The notes under the pieces are model-generated. The model saw nothing but the letters and a program-made list of their open reading frames with translations. It was not told the origin of the DNA and ran no database searches. A stretch of DNA of 47,319 bases from Candidatus Eiseniibacteriota bacterium (lineage in GTDB: Bacteria; Joyebacterota; Joyebacteria; Joyebacterales; Joyebacteraceae). Numbering within the stretch: the first letter of the stretch is position 1; every line of letters begins with the position of its first letter. Made by a program: the position numbers and the translations under genes. Location: assembly GCA_030600655.1 (NCBI GenBank), contig JAUVLP010000007.1:1-47319 (forward strand). The letters run 5' to 3'. Below are positions 25,921-34,500 of this stretch, piece by piece.

Positions 25921-27797
25921 CCTACGAAGATCGGCCGCACTGACATTCTGGCAGCCACGTTGAGCGGCTTGTACGGCAGCCCTTTGACTTTCTCCTCGAT
26001 GGCCGCGTTCAGCTGCTCGATACTCATCGTCTCCTGGTCGCCGCCGCGAACTCGGACGGTGAGAGATCCACTCTCGATCTCGTTGTCACCGACCACAAGC
26101 ACGTACGGAATCCAGTTCCGCCCGGCATCGCGGATCTTTTTGCCGACGCTCATATCGCGGTCGTCGAAATCGGCGCGGTACGGGATCTTCGGGAGCAGTG
26201 AAGCACAGAAGTCGTTGTGCCGCTCGGCAACCGGGATTATGCGTACCTGCGTGGGTGCGAGCCAGATCGGCAGCATTGGGACTTCCTTGTTCTTGATCCT
26301 CATTGCCTGCTGCTCGAGGATGGCGCAGAGAACACGGTCGATGGCTCCCGACACAGAGGTGTGCATGAGGATCGGGTGCTTCTTCTGCCCGTCCTCATCC
26401 ACGTAGGTGATGTCGAATCGCTCGGTGTTCTCCACATCGATCTGCACGGTAGAAAGACAGAATGCTTTTCCCTGCGCGTCGATAAAGTTGAATTCGAGTT
26501 TGGCGACGAAGTAGAAGAAGCGCTCCTCCCAGATCTCGCCCAGGATAGGCCTTCCGGCCTGCTTTGCGATCGAGCGCGCGAACTCCGGATCCTCGTCGAG
26601 GAAACCCCGCACAAATCGAACAGCGACTTCGTACTCAAGGCCGAAATCATCCAGACACTTCTGCGCAAGCTTCATCTGCGCAAGGAATTCTTCGCGCGCC
26701 GCGGCCTTGTCCTTCACAAGAGTATGAAGATCCGGCATCGTGAACGTGCGCAGGCGCCTGAGGCCCGCCAGTTCTCCGCTCTGCTCGCGACGGAATGAAT
26801 AGTGGCTGATCTCATAGAGGCGGCACGGGAGCATCCGGTGTGAGAGCTGCATGTCGTGCTGCATCATGTACTGCCCGAAGCACGCAGCGAATCGCAGGAA
26901 GAACTCCTTCTGGTCCGAGATCACGACGTACTGCCGTGCGGGGAATCTATTGAGGTAGCTCTTCAGATTTGGATGCTCATAGTCGTACATGATAGGCGTC
27001 TCGACGCGCATCGCGCCGTACTCGTTCGTGAGCCTGCTCACCTGCTCCTCGGCGAGCCATTTGATGAGCTGCCCCTGCGGGTACCATCGCATGTTGCCGC
27101 CGTCGGACGCCGGTTCGTAGTCGACGAGTTCCAGGCGTCTCATGAGCTCGATGTGCGCCGGTGGCTCGGTGACCGCGCGTGAGCCTTCGAACTCGTAGTC
27201 GCACATTTCCTTCAGGTGCGGAGCGCTCTTCATGTCGAACTCGGCGGTTGGGATGTCACCGCCGTCAGGCGTGAAGATGCGCCAGTCGGACGTGATTCCA
27301 TCCTCGGTCTTGACCGCCTCGGAGACGTGCAGGTCTTCCTCTTTGCCTTCCTTCTTCTCGCCCGACGGAGTGAAGGTCTTCGCCAGCTCGGAGAGCGGAT
27401 GGCCCTTGCAGGCGATGTCGAAGCCCTTGTAGAAACCAAACGGCGCCTCGAGTACTTCGAATTCCCCGGTCTCCTTCATGAGTTCGTGGACACGGGCAAG
27501 TAGCTTCGTGGCTACGCGGGGCGATGAGAGATCGCTCGAGAGGTGGGCGTAAGGATAGAGCATGACCGTACCAACCGAGAGCCGCTTCGCCTGCTCAACG
27601 ATGGTCGCGGCCGCCTGTTTGGCGACCGACTCGATGCCCTGCTCGTCGGTCTTCTCAGAGGCCATGAACGCGACGAGTGCTTCGCCGCAGCCGCCCTTCA
27701 TCCGAGACTCGTCGAGTTCGGCGAGCTTTGAGACAGCCGAGGTCTTCTCGGTGACGTGGTAGCTGAACTTGTCAGTGTGAATCAGAAGTATGCGCAT
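25917..27797 (-). CDS. thrS: threonyl-tRNA synthetase, archaeal type
   Basis: 626 residues charging tRNA-Thr with threonine. The first 140 residues (MRILLIHTDKFSYHVTEKT onward, with GTVMLYPYAHLSSDLSSP and APFGFYKGFDIACKGHPLSE) form the archaeal D-aminoacyl-deacylase-like editing domain, not the bacterial TGS and HxxxH editing domains. The catalytic core follows: SGELAGLRRLRTFTMPDLH (motif 2 region), the zinc ligands Cys of FAACFGQYM, His of MPDLH and His of MHTSVSGAIDR (motif 3), and an anticodon-binding domain with APTQVRIIPVAERH. A bacterium carrying this form probably acquired it by transfer. It has its own promoter at 27879 and ends in a 4-bp convergent overlap. Confidence 0.95.
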   Translation of the reverse strand: MRILLIHTDKFSYHVTEKTSAVSKLAELDESRMKGGCGEALVAFMASEKTDEQGIESVAKQAAATIVEQAKRLSVGTVMLYPYAHLSSDLSSPRVATKLLARVHELMKETGEFEVLEAPFGFYKGFDIACKGHPLSELAKTFTPSGEKKEGKEEDLHVSEAVKTEDGITSDWRIFTPDGGDIPTAEFDMKSAPHLKEMCDYEFEGSRAVTEPPAHIELMRRLELVDYEPASDGGNMRWYPQGQLIKWLAEEQVSRLTNEYGAMRVETPIMYDYEHPNLKSYLNRFPARQYVVISDQKEFFLRFAACFGQYMMQHDMQLSHRMLPCRLYEISHYSFRREQSGELAGLRRLRTFTMPDLHTLVKDKAAAREEFLAQMKLAQKCLDDFGLEYEVAVRFVRGFLDEDPEFARSIAKQAGRPILGEIWEERFFYFVAKLEFNFIDAQGKAFCLSTVQIDVENTERFDITYVDEDGQKKHPILMHTSVSGAIDRVLCAILEQQAMRIKNKEVPMLPIWLAPTQVRIIPVAERHNDFCASLLPKIPYRADFDDRDMSVGKKIRDAGRNWIPYVLVVGDNEIESGSLTVRVRGGDQETMSIEQLNAAIEEKVKGLPYKPLNVAARMSVRPIFVG

Positions 27798-27878
27798 GAT
27801 TATCTGTCTTCCTGCGCCCGGCCGCGAGGCGCGGGAGCCTGAGTTCCTGACATTGCCGGTATCTGGAGATTTCCAGTT

Positions 27879-27907
27879 ATGCTAGCACGGAACGGGGGGT
27901 GCGGCAA
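27879..27907 (-). promoter_or_regulatory. sigma70-like promoter of thrS
   Basis: On the minus strand TTGCCG (27907-27902) and TAGCAT (27884-27879) are 17 bp apart, with TGC before the -10 box forming an extended -10. The transcript would start near 27872. No T-box leader is visible in the roughly 75 bases before the start codon. Confidence 0.55.
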
Positions 27908-27927
27908 GTGGGGGCGATGGTCGCAGC

Positions 27928-28545
27928 TTAGGAAATGATTGGTGCTTGCCACGAGACGCGCGTGCGCTCGATGGCTCTGACGAGTGCCGGAAGGCCGGCG
28001 ATGTGGATGGCCATGCCGATCCACCCGGCGCCAAGCGCGCCCAGGGCAAGCGCGACGGTGCGAGCTTTGATGCCCAAAAGCGGGGCCAACCAGACTACGG
28101 CCAAGAGCCAGACTGCGCGCCCGATGACCATCGCGGCGATGAGTGCCAGGAGCGTCGGCGCGTAGCCCATTTCTGTCCCCTTGGGCGTCGGCATCATTCG
28201 TGCGAACCACGGCCTCAGAAGTCCGGTGACCAGCCCGTACGTTCCGAGTTCGAAGACCATCGGCACCATGTAGAAGACCGCCGGTCTGCCTGTGATGAAC
28301 CCACTCATGATCGGCGATCCTACCCCAACGATGAGGCCGCTCACTGGGCCGAGTATGAGACCCGCAAGGAAAACCGGAATGTGCATCGGCAGGAAGATAC
28401 GCCCGCCGAACGGCATGCTGTGGAAGACGACTGGCAGCACGACGCCGAGTGCGAGCAGGAGCGCAGTTCCGGTGATCGTTGTTGTCGATATCCTTCTGCG
28501 GGACCTGTTCATTTCTGTCAACACAGGACGACGCGGTTCGTTCAT
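27928..28545 (-). CDS. ECF-type transporter S component
   Basis: 205 residues, very hydrophobic, with about six membrane segments. The stretch FLPMHIPVFLAGLILGPVSGLIVGVGSP is typical of substrate-binding S components of energy-coupling-factor importers, which capture a vitamin or metal and use shared EcfA/EcfT energising subunits encoded elsewhere; none lie here. Its start overlaps the stop of the upstream FmdE-like gene by 4 bases, so the pair is probably translated together. Substrate unknown. The His and Met in HIPVFL and SMPFGGRIFLPMH could be metal ligands, but this is a guess. Confidence 0.82.
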   Translation of the reverse strand: MNEPRRPVLTEMNRSRRRISTTTITGTALLLALGVVLPVVFHSMPFGGRIFLPMHIPVFLAGLILGPVSGLIVGVGSPIMSGFITGRPAVFYMVPMVFELGTYGLVTGLLRPWFARMMPTPKGTEMGYAPTLLALIAAMVIGRAVWLLAVVWLAPLLGIKARTVALALGALGAGWIGMAIHIAGLPALVRAIERTRVSWQAPIIS

Positions 28546-28976
28546 CGGTCCGCCTCCTCGGTTGCTGCACTACGCTCTTCCACGACGAGCAGTTCCTTCT
28601 CCGGCATCGCCCAGATCTCGAGCGCGAACGCGTGCTGGTCGTCTTCGCTGCACTCGTTCTCGATCCTGTCGAAGACCTCGCGCCTGAGCGTGACCGACAG
28701 CGTACGGTCACACTTTGTCGCTTCGACGGCCATCTTCCGCTCAACGGTGACCTCCATTCCGCCGTTTCCCGTGGTGCACGGGGTTGAGAGCTGGATGCCG
28801 TCAGCGAGGCAGGAGTAGGGTGGCTTCCTGCCGGTGAGGACGCGGATCTTTGTGGTGAAAGGTTCGTCTCCGAACTCCCGGACAACGACCCCGCCGATTC
28901 GAAGGCCGACGACGAGGAAAGGGCCGAGATGTGTGTGGAATTCCGCGGCTCTGGTGAGTTCTTCAGGGATGTGCAA
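28542..28976 (-). CDS. FmdE-like protein
   Basis: About 144 residues from a TTG start. HIPEELTRAAEFHTHLGPFLVVGLRIGG and CLADGIQLSTPCTTGNGGMEV match the FmdE family, first named for formylmethanofuran dehydrogenase subunit E and widespread in organisms without that enzyme. The conserved His and Cys residues probably bind a metal. ATGs exist upstream (29024, 29060), but both lie at or before the TATAAT box at 29016-29021 and have no ribosome site, whereas the TTG has GGAG 8 bases upstream and gives the usual family start. It is coupled to the ECF S component (28542-28545 overlap), suggesting joint work in uptake or handling of one substrate. Confidence 0.78.
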   Translation of the reverse strand: MHIPEELTRAAEFHTHLGPFLVVGLRIGGVVVREFGDEPFTTKIRVLTGRKPPYSCLADGIQLSTPCTTGNGGMEVTVERKMAVEATKCDRTLSVTLRREVFDRIENECSEDDQHAFALEIWAMPEKELLVVEERSAATEEADR

Positions 28977-29015
28977 GGTGACGTCTCCGGTTGGACTGTG
29001 ATCTCGTTGCCAAGG

Positions 29016-29021
29016 ATTATA
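29016..29021 (-). promoter_or_regulatory. -10 box of the FmdE/ECF operon
   Basis: A perfect TATAAT reads on the minus strand (29021-29016). No good -35 is visible at 16-18 bp. The transcript would start near 29010, which excludes the ATG starts at 29024 and 29060 and supports TTG at 28976. Confidence 0.45.
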
Positions 29022-29066
29022 CATGAGAGTGCTTCGAATGCCGCACAAACTATGACGCATTGGTCA

Positions 29067-29095
29067 TTGACACCGCGCCGGTGTGGTGATTGATT
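29067..29095 (+). promoter_or_regulatory. possible promoter of the patatin gene
   Basis: A perfect TTGACA (29067-29072) followed at 17 bp by a poor TTGATT (29090-29095) with TGA in front. It points away from the FmdE promoter, making 29016-29095 a divergent control region. The weak -10 lowers confidence. Confidence 0.35.
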
Positions 29096-29177
29096 GAGCG
29101 GAGGTTCCGAACGGAGCGTCGGCTGCTACAGAACGTGCAGGAATGACGAATTGCAGGCCAGGTTTCCGGAGTAGAAA

Positions 29178-31400
29178 ATGCGCGCTCGTCTACTGTCTGT
29201 CTTTCTTGGGTTCGTGTTGGTTCTTGCTGCAGTCCCGTGTCGGTGCGCGGGCGATCCGGCATCTGCGCGTCCGCGCGTCGGCTTGGTCCTGAGTGGCGGC
29301 GGCGCGCGCGGCGCTGCTCATGTTGGGGCATTGAAGGTCATTGAGGAACTACGCATTCCCATAGATTGCATCGCGGGTACAAGTATGGGTGCTGTAGTAG
29401 GTGGACTCTACGCGTGCGGCCTGTCGCCTCAAAGGATAGAAGCCGATCTGAGGGCGATCGATTGGGACGACGTGTTCGACGATAATCCTCCGCGGCGGCA
29501 CCTTCCGTTCCGGCGAAAGTCGGTTGACCAGGTCGCTCTGTTCTATCCCGAGTTCGGTCTAGGGCCCGACGGACTCAAGTTGCCGGCAGGCCTGGTTGCC
29601 GGACAGAAGCTGGGGTACCTTCTTGAGATGATGACTCTTCATTCTGCGGGGGTCTCCAGCTTCGACGAACTGCCCATATCCTTCCACGCAGTTGCAACCG
29701 ATCTTGGCACCGGCGACAGGGTCGTTCTCCGTAAAGGCAGCCTCGGTGAAGCTATGCGGGCGAGTATGGCCGTTCCCGGCGCGTTCACCCCAGTCGAGCA
29801 CGATGGTATGACGCTTGTGGACGGTGGTCTCGTGTGCAACCTGCCGGTAGATCTGGTCCGTTCCATGGGCGCGGATGTCATTATAGCAGTGGACATTTCT
29901 CCTCAGGCAAGCGCTTCCCAAGAGACCGCATCCGCGGCCACGATCCTTATCCAGAGCCTATATCTTCTCATGGATCAAAGCTCGCAGCAGCAGCGCGAGC
30001 TCCTGGGTTCCTCCGATGTGCTGGTTGTTCCGGATCTGGGCGACATGAGTCCCGCGGACTTCCGCGCTGTGCCGTCGGCCATCGATGCCGGGGAGGAAGG
30101 CGCTCGTCTGGCGACTGAGGAGCTTGGCCGCTTGTCCGTCAGTGCAGAGGACTACAGGGTGTTCCTGAGACGGCAGCGGCGCTCCGGCGAGCAGTTGCGC
30201 GGGATCGGGGTCATTGACCGGATTCAGATATCAGGCGTGTCGCGTGCCGACCCGCGAATCATCGCAGGCGTGATCAAGACGGAAGTAGGAGCGCCATTGC
30301 GGCTTGATGTTCTCAGGAGCGACCTGGACCGCATTTACGAGCTCGGCGATTTCGAGCGTGTGAGTTTTCGATTGGAAAAGGCAAGTGGTTCACAGGCTCT
30401 GGTGATCGACGTGAAGGAGAAGTCCTGGGGGCCCCGCTTTTTCAGGATCGGTCTCAGGGCTGAGTCTGATTTCAAGGGCAAGAGCGATTTCACCTTGCTC
30501 ACCAGTTTCCTTGCGACGCGAGTTAATCAGCACGGTGGAGAGTGGCGCACGGGGCTTCGATTCGGAGCGGAAAACGGAATCTCCACCGAGCTCTACCAGC
30601 CCATGGACTTCTCAGGGGTATTCTTTGTTTCGCCCCGGCTTGGCTTCAATCAGCGGCGAGTCGAGGTCTTCACAGGTGGAGCACTCGATGATGAGTATCA
30701 CGTTGCCACTCTGGAGGGTGGAATAGATGCCGGCATCCAGCTGCGAAACTATGGAGAGATCCGCGCCGGTGTTTTCCGCGGCAAGCGGAAGGCGACGACG
30801 CGGCGAGGGACCGTTGTCGAACGGTCGGCAGTGGGAGGGTACTCTGCGCGCGCTACGATCGATCAGCTCGACAACTTGAGTTTCCCTCGCTCGGGCACAT
30901 TCACGAGCCTTAGTGGCCGGTTTCTCAGAAGAGAGTTTGGTTCCGATGTTCCCTGTAACAGCGTGACAGCCACGACCTGCACCGCGGTCCACAGGGGTAA
31001 CCAGGCGGTCGTGGCCGTTGTCAGAGGAGGGACGAGTCTCGGATCATCACCACTGCCGGTCTATGAGCAGTTCCGGCTTGGAGGGTTTCTGTCGCTTTCT
31101 GGCTACGAGCGCGGGCAGTTTGTTGGACCGTACTTCGCGTTGGGCGAGATAATCTACCACTACAGGCTCTTTCGCCTACCCGGTCCGTTCGGTACAGGCG
31201 TATACGCGGGAGCTTCTCTGGAGGCAGGCAACGTGTGGGAGGACGCCGGAGCCGTTGCCGCTGCCGATCTTCGATACACGGGATCTATTTTCATCGGGGC
31301 CGACACTCTGTTGGGTCCGATCTACCTTGGGTTGGGTGTGACGGAGCACGGCGATCTATCGACCAATATCTCTCTCGGCATGTCTGTCGTTCCCAATTGA
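29178..31400 (+). CDS. patatin-like phospholipase fused to an outer-membrane barrel
   Basis: 740 residues. A signal peptide (SVFLGFVLVLAAVPCRCAG) precedes a patatin domain (about 33-330) with the oxyanion loop SGGGARG, the nucleophile elbow GTSMG (Ser69) and the dyad Asp215 in VDGGLV. A POTRA-like unit follows (IDRIQISGVSRADPRIIAGVIK, then the LRSDLDRIYELGDFERVSF repeat, about 348-410), then a 16-strand-type barrel ending VTEHGDLSTNISLGMSVVPN. This is the architecture of PlpD-type (type Vd) autotransporters and related surface phospholipases. The ATG at 29178 has CCGGAG about 8 bases upstream. It ends at a bidirectional terminator shared with the convergent subtilase gene. Confidence 0.92.
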   Translation: MRARLLSVFLGFVLVLAAVPCRCAGDPASARPRVGLVLSGGGARGAAHVGALKVIEELRIPIDCIAGTSMGAVVGGLYACGLSPQRIEADLRAIDWDDVFDDNPPRRHLPFRRKSVDQVALFYPEFGLGPDGLKLPAGLVAGQKLGYLLEMMTLHSAGVSSFDELPISFHAVATDLGTGDRVVLRKGSLGEAMRASMAVPGAFTPVEHDGMTLVDGGLVCNLPVDLVRSMGADVIIAVDISPQASASQETASAATILIQSLYLLMDQSSQQQRELLGSSDVLVVPDLGDMSPADFRAVPSAIDAGEEGARLATEELGRLSVSAEDYRVFLRRQRRSGEQLRGIGVIDRIQISGVSRADPRIIAGVIKTEVGAPLRLDVLRSDLDRIYELGDFERVSFRLEKASGSQALVIDVKEKSWGPRFFRIGLRAESDFKGKSDFTLLTSFLATRVNQHGGEWRTGLRFGAENGISTELYQPMDFSGVFFVSPRLGFNQRRVEVFTGGALDDEYHVATLEGGIDAGIQLRNYGEIRAGVFRGKRKATTRRGTVVERSAVGGYSARATIDQLDNLSFPRSGTFTSLSGRFLRREFGSDVPCNSVTATTCTAVHRGNQAVVAVVRGGTSLGSSPLPVYEQFRLGGFLSLSGYERGQFVGPYFALGEIIYHYRLFRLPGPFGTGVYAGASLEAGNVWEDAGAVAAADLRYTGSIFIGADTLLGPIYLGLGVTEHGDLSTNISLGMSVVPN

Positions 31401-31460
31401 TCAGGGGTGGTCTTCATAGCAATCTCGCCGCCGGTTCTGCTGCGGAGCTGACAAACAACT

Positions 31461-31503
31461 ACCCAGGCCGGCGCGTTCCTCCGCCGACCTGGGTAACGTG
31501 TTT
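31461..31503. terminator. bidirectional terminator between the patatin and subtilase genes
   Basis: ACCCAGG-C-CGGCG (31461-31473) pairs with CGCCG-A-CCTGGGT (31482-31494), 12 pairs with one mismatch. GTGTTTT follows on the plus strand and AGTTGTTTGT on the minus strand. It lies between two convergent stop codons. Confidence 0.75.
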
Positions 31504-31515
31504 TACCCCGGATTC

Positions 31516-34500
31516 TCACCTCACGTAGGCGATCTTCCTCGTCTCGTCCCAGTCGCCGATCAGTATCCGCGCGAAGTAGACGCCCGAGGAGACCGTGCGC
31601 CCGCGGGAGTCTCTACCATCCCACGCGGCCTCATAGGCTCCGCCGGCCTGATGGCGGTTGATCAGCGTTCTTACCAGGCGCCCACGGATGTCGTAGAGCC
31701 TGAGAGATACCGCCGTGCCCTGTGTCGGCACTGTGTAGTGAATGGCCGTCTGCGTCGCAAACGGGTTTGGCCGGATAAGTGAGAGTGAAGCTGTGAAGTT
31801 CTCGTTGACGCCTGTAGCCTCGAGCGTGATGTTCACTGTGTCGCTCGGGGCGCTCTCGTTGCTCCCTGCGTCCACGGCGATGACCCGGTAGTAGTATGTG
31901 TCCTGATCAAGGCCGGTATCGGTGAACGATGTCCCTGACAGGTCGACAGTGAAGGTGCCCGGACCAAAGAACGCACTGGTATCGCGCTCTACGCGATAGC
32001 GGTCGAGATCGGGTTCGCTATTGGCGTCCCAGCTGACGTCGACCTCATCGGATTCCGTGCCCTCAACCACAGCGAGACCGGTCGGCGCAGCGGGGTCGGA
32101 ATCGAAGGCCGCCGCCGAGTCGATGTTACTCGGTGGGCCCTCGTTCGTACTCTGATCCACGGCGAACACGCGGTAGTAGTAAGTCTCTCCGGGAGTTAGG
32201 CCGGAGTCGGCGTAGCTTGTGCCGGGGATCCCGTCCACCGATGCGGGGCTCGAGAAGTCGATGCTTGCATCGCGCTCAAGACGGTAGTTGTTAATGTCCG
32301 GCTCGGGGCTTGCGTCCCACGAGATGTCGATCTCTCCATCGCCGGTGCCGGTCAGAGCCACGAGCCCGGTCGGTGCGCCCGGAGGCAGGTCTTGCGGATA
32401 CGACGCTGCGGTGGCGCTCGGGTCGCTCGTATTGGCGCCCGAATCGACCGCGAAGACACGGTAGTAATAGAGGAAGCCCGTCGGAAGTCCTGAGTCGTTG
32501 TAATAGGTGTTGGGTGTCATGAACGACTCCGGCGCGGCGAAACCCGGGTCCGTGTCGCGTTCCAGGAGGTAGTGGTCGATATCGAGTTCGGTATTTGCGT
32601 CCCACGAGACGTCGATGTCGCCCTCATTCGTGCCAGGCGCCGCCACGAGGCCAGTGGGCTCCGAGGGAGCCAGGTCGAGAGCCACGGCGGAGTCGACGTT
32701 GCTCGGCCCGCTCACGTTGTCGTTCGCGTCGACAGCGAAAACGCGGTAGTAGTATGTCTCGCCCGGAACAAGCCCGGAGTCCGTGTAGGTGACCGCCGGC
32801 TCCTCGAACGGCTCAGAGCCCGGCTCAAAGTCCGGAGCTGTCGACTGCTCGAGGAGGTAATGGTCGAGGTCGGGTTCCGAGTTCGCGTTCCAACTGATCT
32901 CTATCTCGCCCTCGCTCGTGCCTGTGACCGCAACGAGACCCGTTGGTGGAGCCGGCGGCAGATCCTGCGCTGAAGCGGAATCTACGTTGCTCGGGTCGCT
33001 CTCGTTCGTGCCTTCGTCGACGGCAAACACTCGGTAGTAATATGTGTCGCCGGGCGTCAGTCCTGAATCGTCGTAGTAGATGTTGGTCGTCGTGAACGAC
33101 ACGGCGCCCGAGAAGCTCGGGTTGGAGGCGCGCTCGAGGCGGTAATGATCGAAGTCGGGTTCGGAGTTCGCGTTCCAGCTGACATCTATCTCACCTTCTC
33201 CGGCACCTGGGGCAGCCCCAAGGCCGGTCGGTGCATCGGGAGGCAGGTCAGGCGCGCCGCCGCTGAAATTCGTCACGACCGAGAAGTCCTGATTCGATTC
33301 AGGCATTACGGTCGCCGTAACGCGTATGGTCCACGTACCGGACGCTGGAGAAGCTACCTCTACCTGTTCGACGTTATTAAGATGATCAGCACCCGTGGTC
33401 GCCGACCAACTGGGATTGCCTGGGTCGAGAACCCACGGGTAATACATCCCACCACCCGGCGCCTCGAGTTCGAGGTCCAGATCGTTGACCAGCATCGTTC
33501 CACCCGCTCCGTAGTCGCCTTCGAAATCATCCCAGACCAGCGTGACCTTGAGGTCCTCTCCCGGCGCAACGGTAATGTCGTATTCCCACGTCTCAGCCGG
33601 CGAGAGCGAGTCCTCCTTGATGAGGTCGTAGGCGCCGTTGTCCGTCCGGATGATGTCAACGGTGTTCTGGATGTTGACGCGACCGTAACCGAATTGGAAG
33701 TCCGGTCCGATGTTGCCCTGGTCCTCAGCCCCTTGAATCAAGAGCGCCTTCACGGTCGAAGGCCAAGCCTCTCCTCCGAACTTGTCGATGTAGTCCTCCA
33801 TCAGAACGGCGACGCAGCCAGACACGGCCGGGGCCGAGAAGGAGGTTCCGCATGAAGTGCTTCTGTAGTTGTTGCTGGTATATGTGGTGGTGATGCCTTC
33901 GTAGCTCTTGCAGCCGGGAGCGACGATGTCGGGCTTGAGCCGTCCGTCAAGCGTTGGTCCTCTACTGCTGTAGCCGCTGAGGCCGTCATCGTCCGCGTCG
34001 TTGCTGCCGACGACGATCGCGTTCTTCGTGGTTGAGCCCGGGCCGGGGATCGTTCCGTAGGGATAGTCAGGGAGGTCGCCGGCGCAGTCCGAGCAGTCGC
34101 CGTCGTTGCCGGCCGAGAAAACCACCGTTAGCTTTTTCCCCTGACTGCCGCGCACCAGCTTGTCGTAGTTCTGGCTCCAGTCATCGTATGTTCCATAGTA
34201 GTAGCAGTAGCCAGGACACAATCCCCAGCCCCACGAGTTCTGAGAGAGGATGATGTCGTAGTTGGATATGGCGTGGTTGTGCTCGCTGTCCATATTGGAG
34301 ACGTCGCTGGGCCAACTGTAGGAGGCGATGTCGACGCCGGGGGCCACGCCGGCCCACTGGTTCGCGTAGCCACCATAAGCCGAACTGCGAGTGCCGTCAC
34401 CGGCCATCACGCCGCAGACCTGCGCGGGGTGGCTGCCTATCGAGGCGCCATCTCCCACCGTAAGCCTGCTGCTGTAGTCATCGTGGTTCGTAGCCGCCGA

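Noticed and set aside
27800-28885. 361-codon minus-strand frame
   Set aside because: Arg/Ser-rich shadow of the FmdE and ECF genes in another frame.
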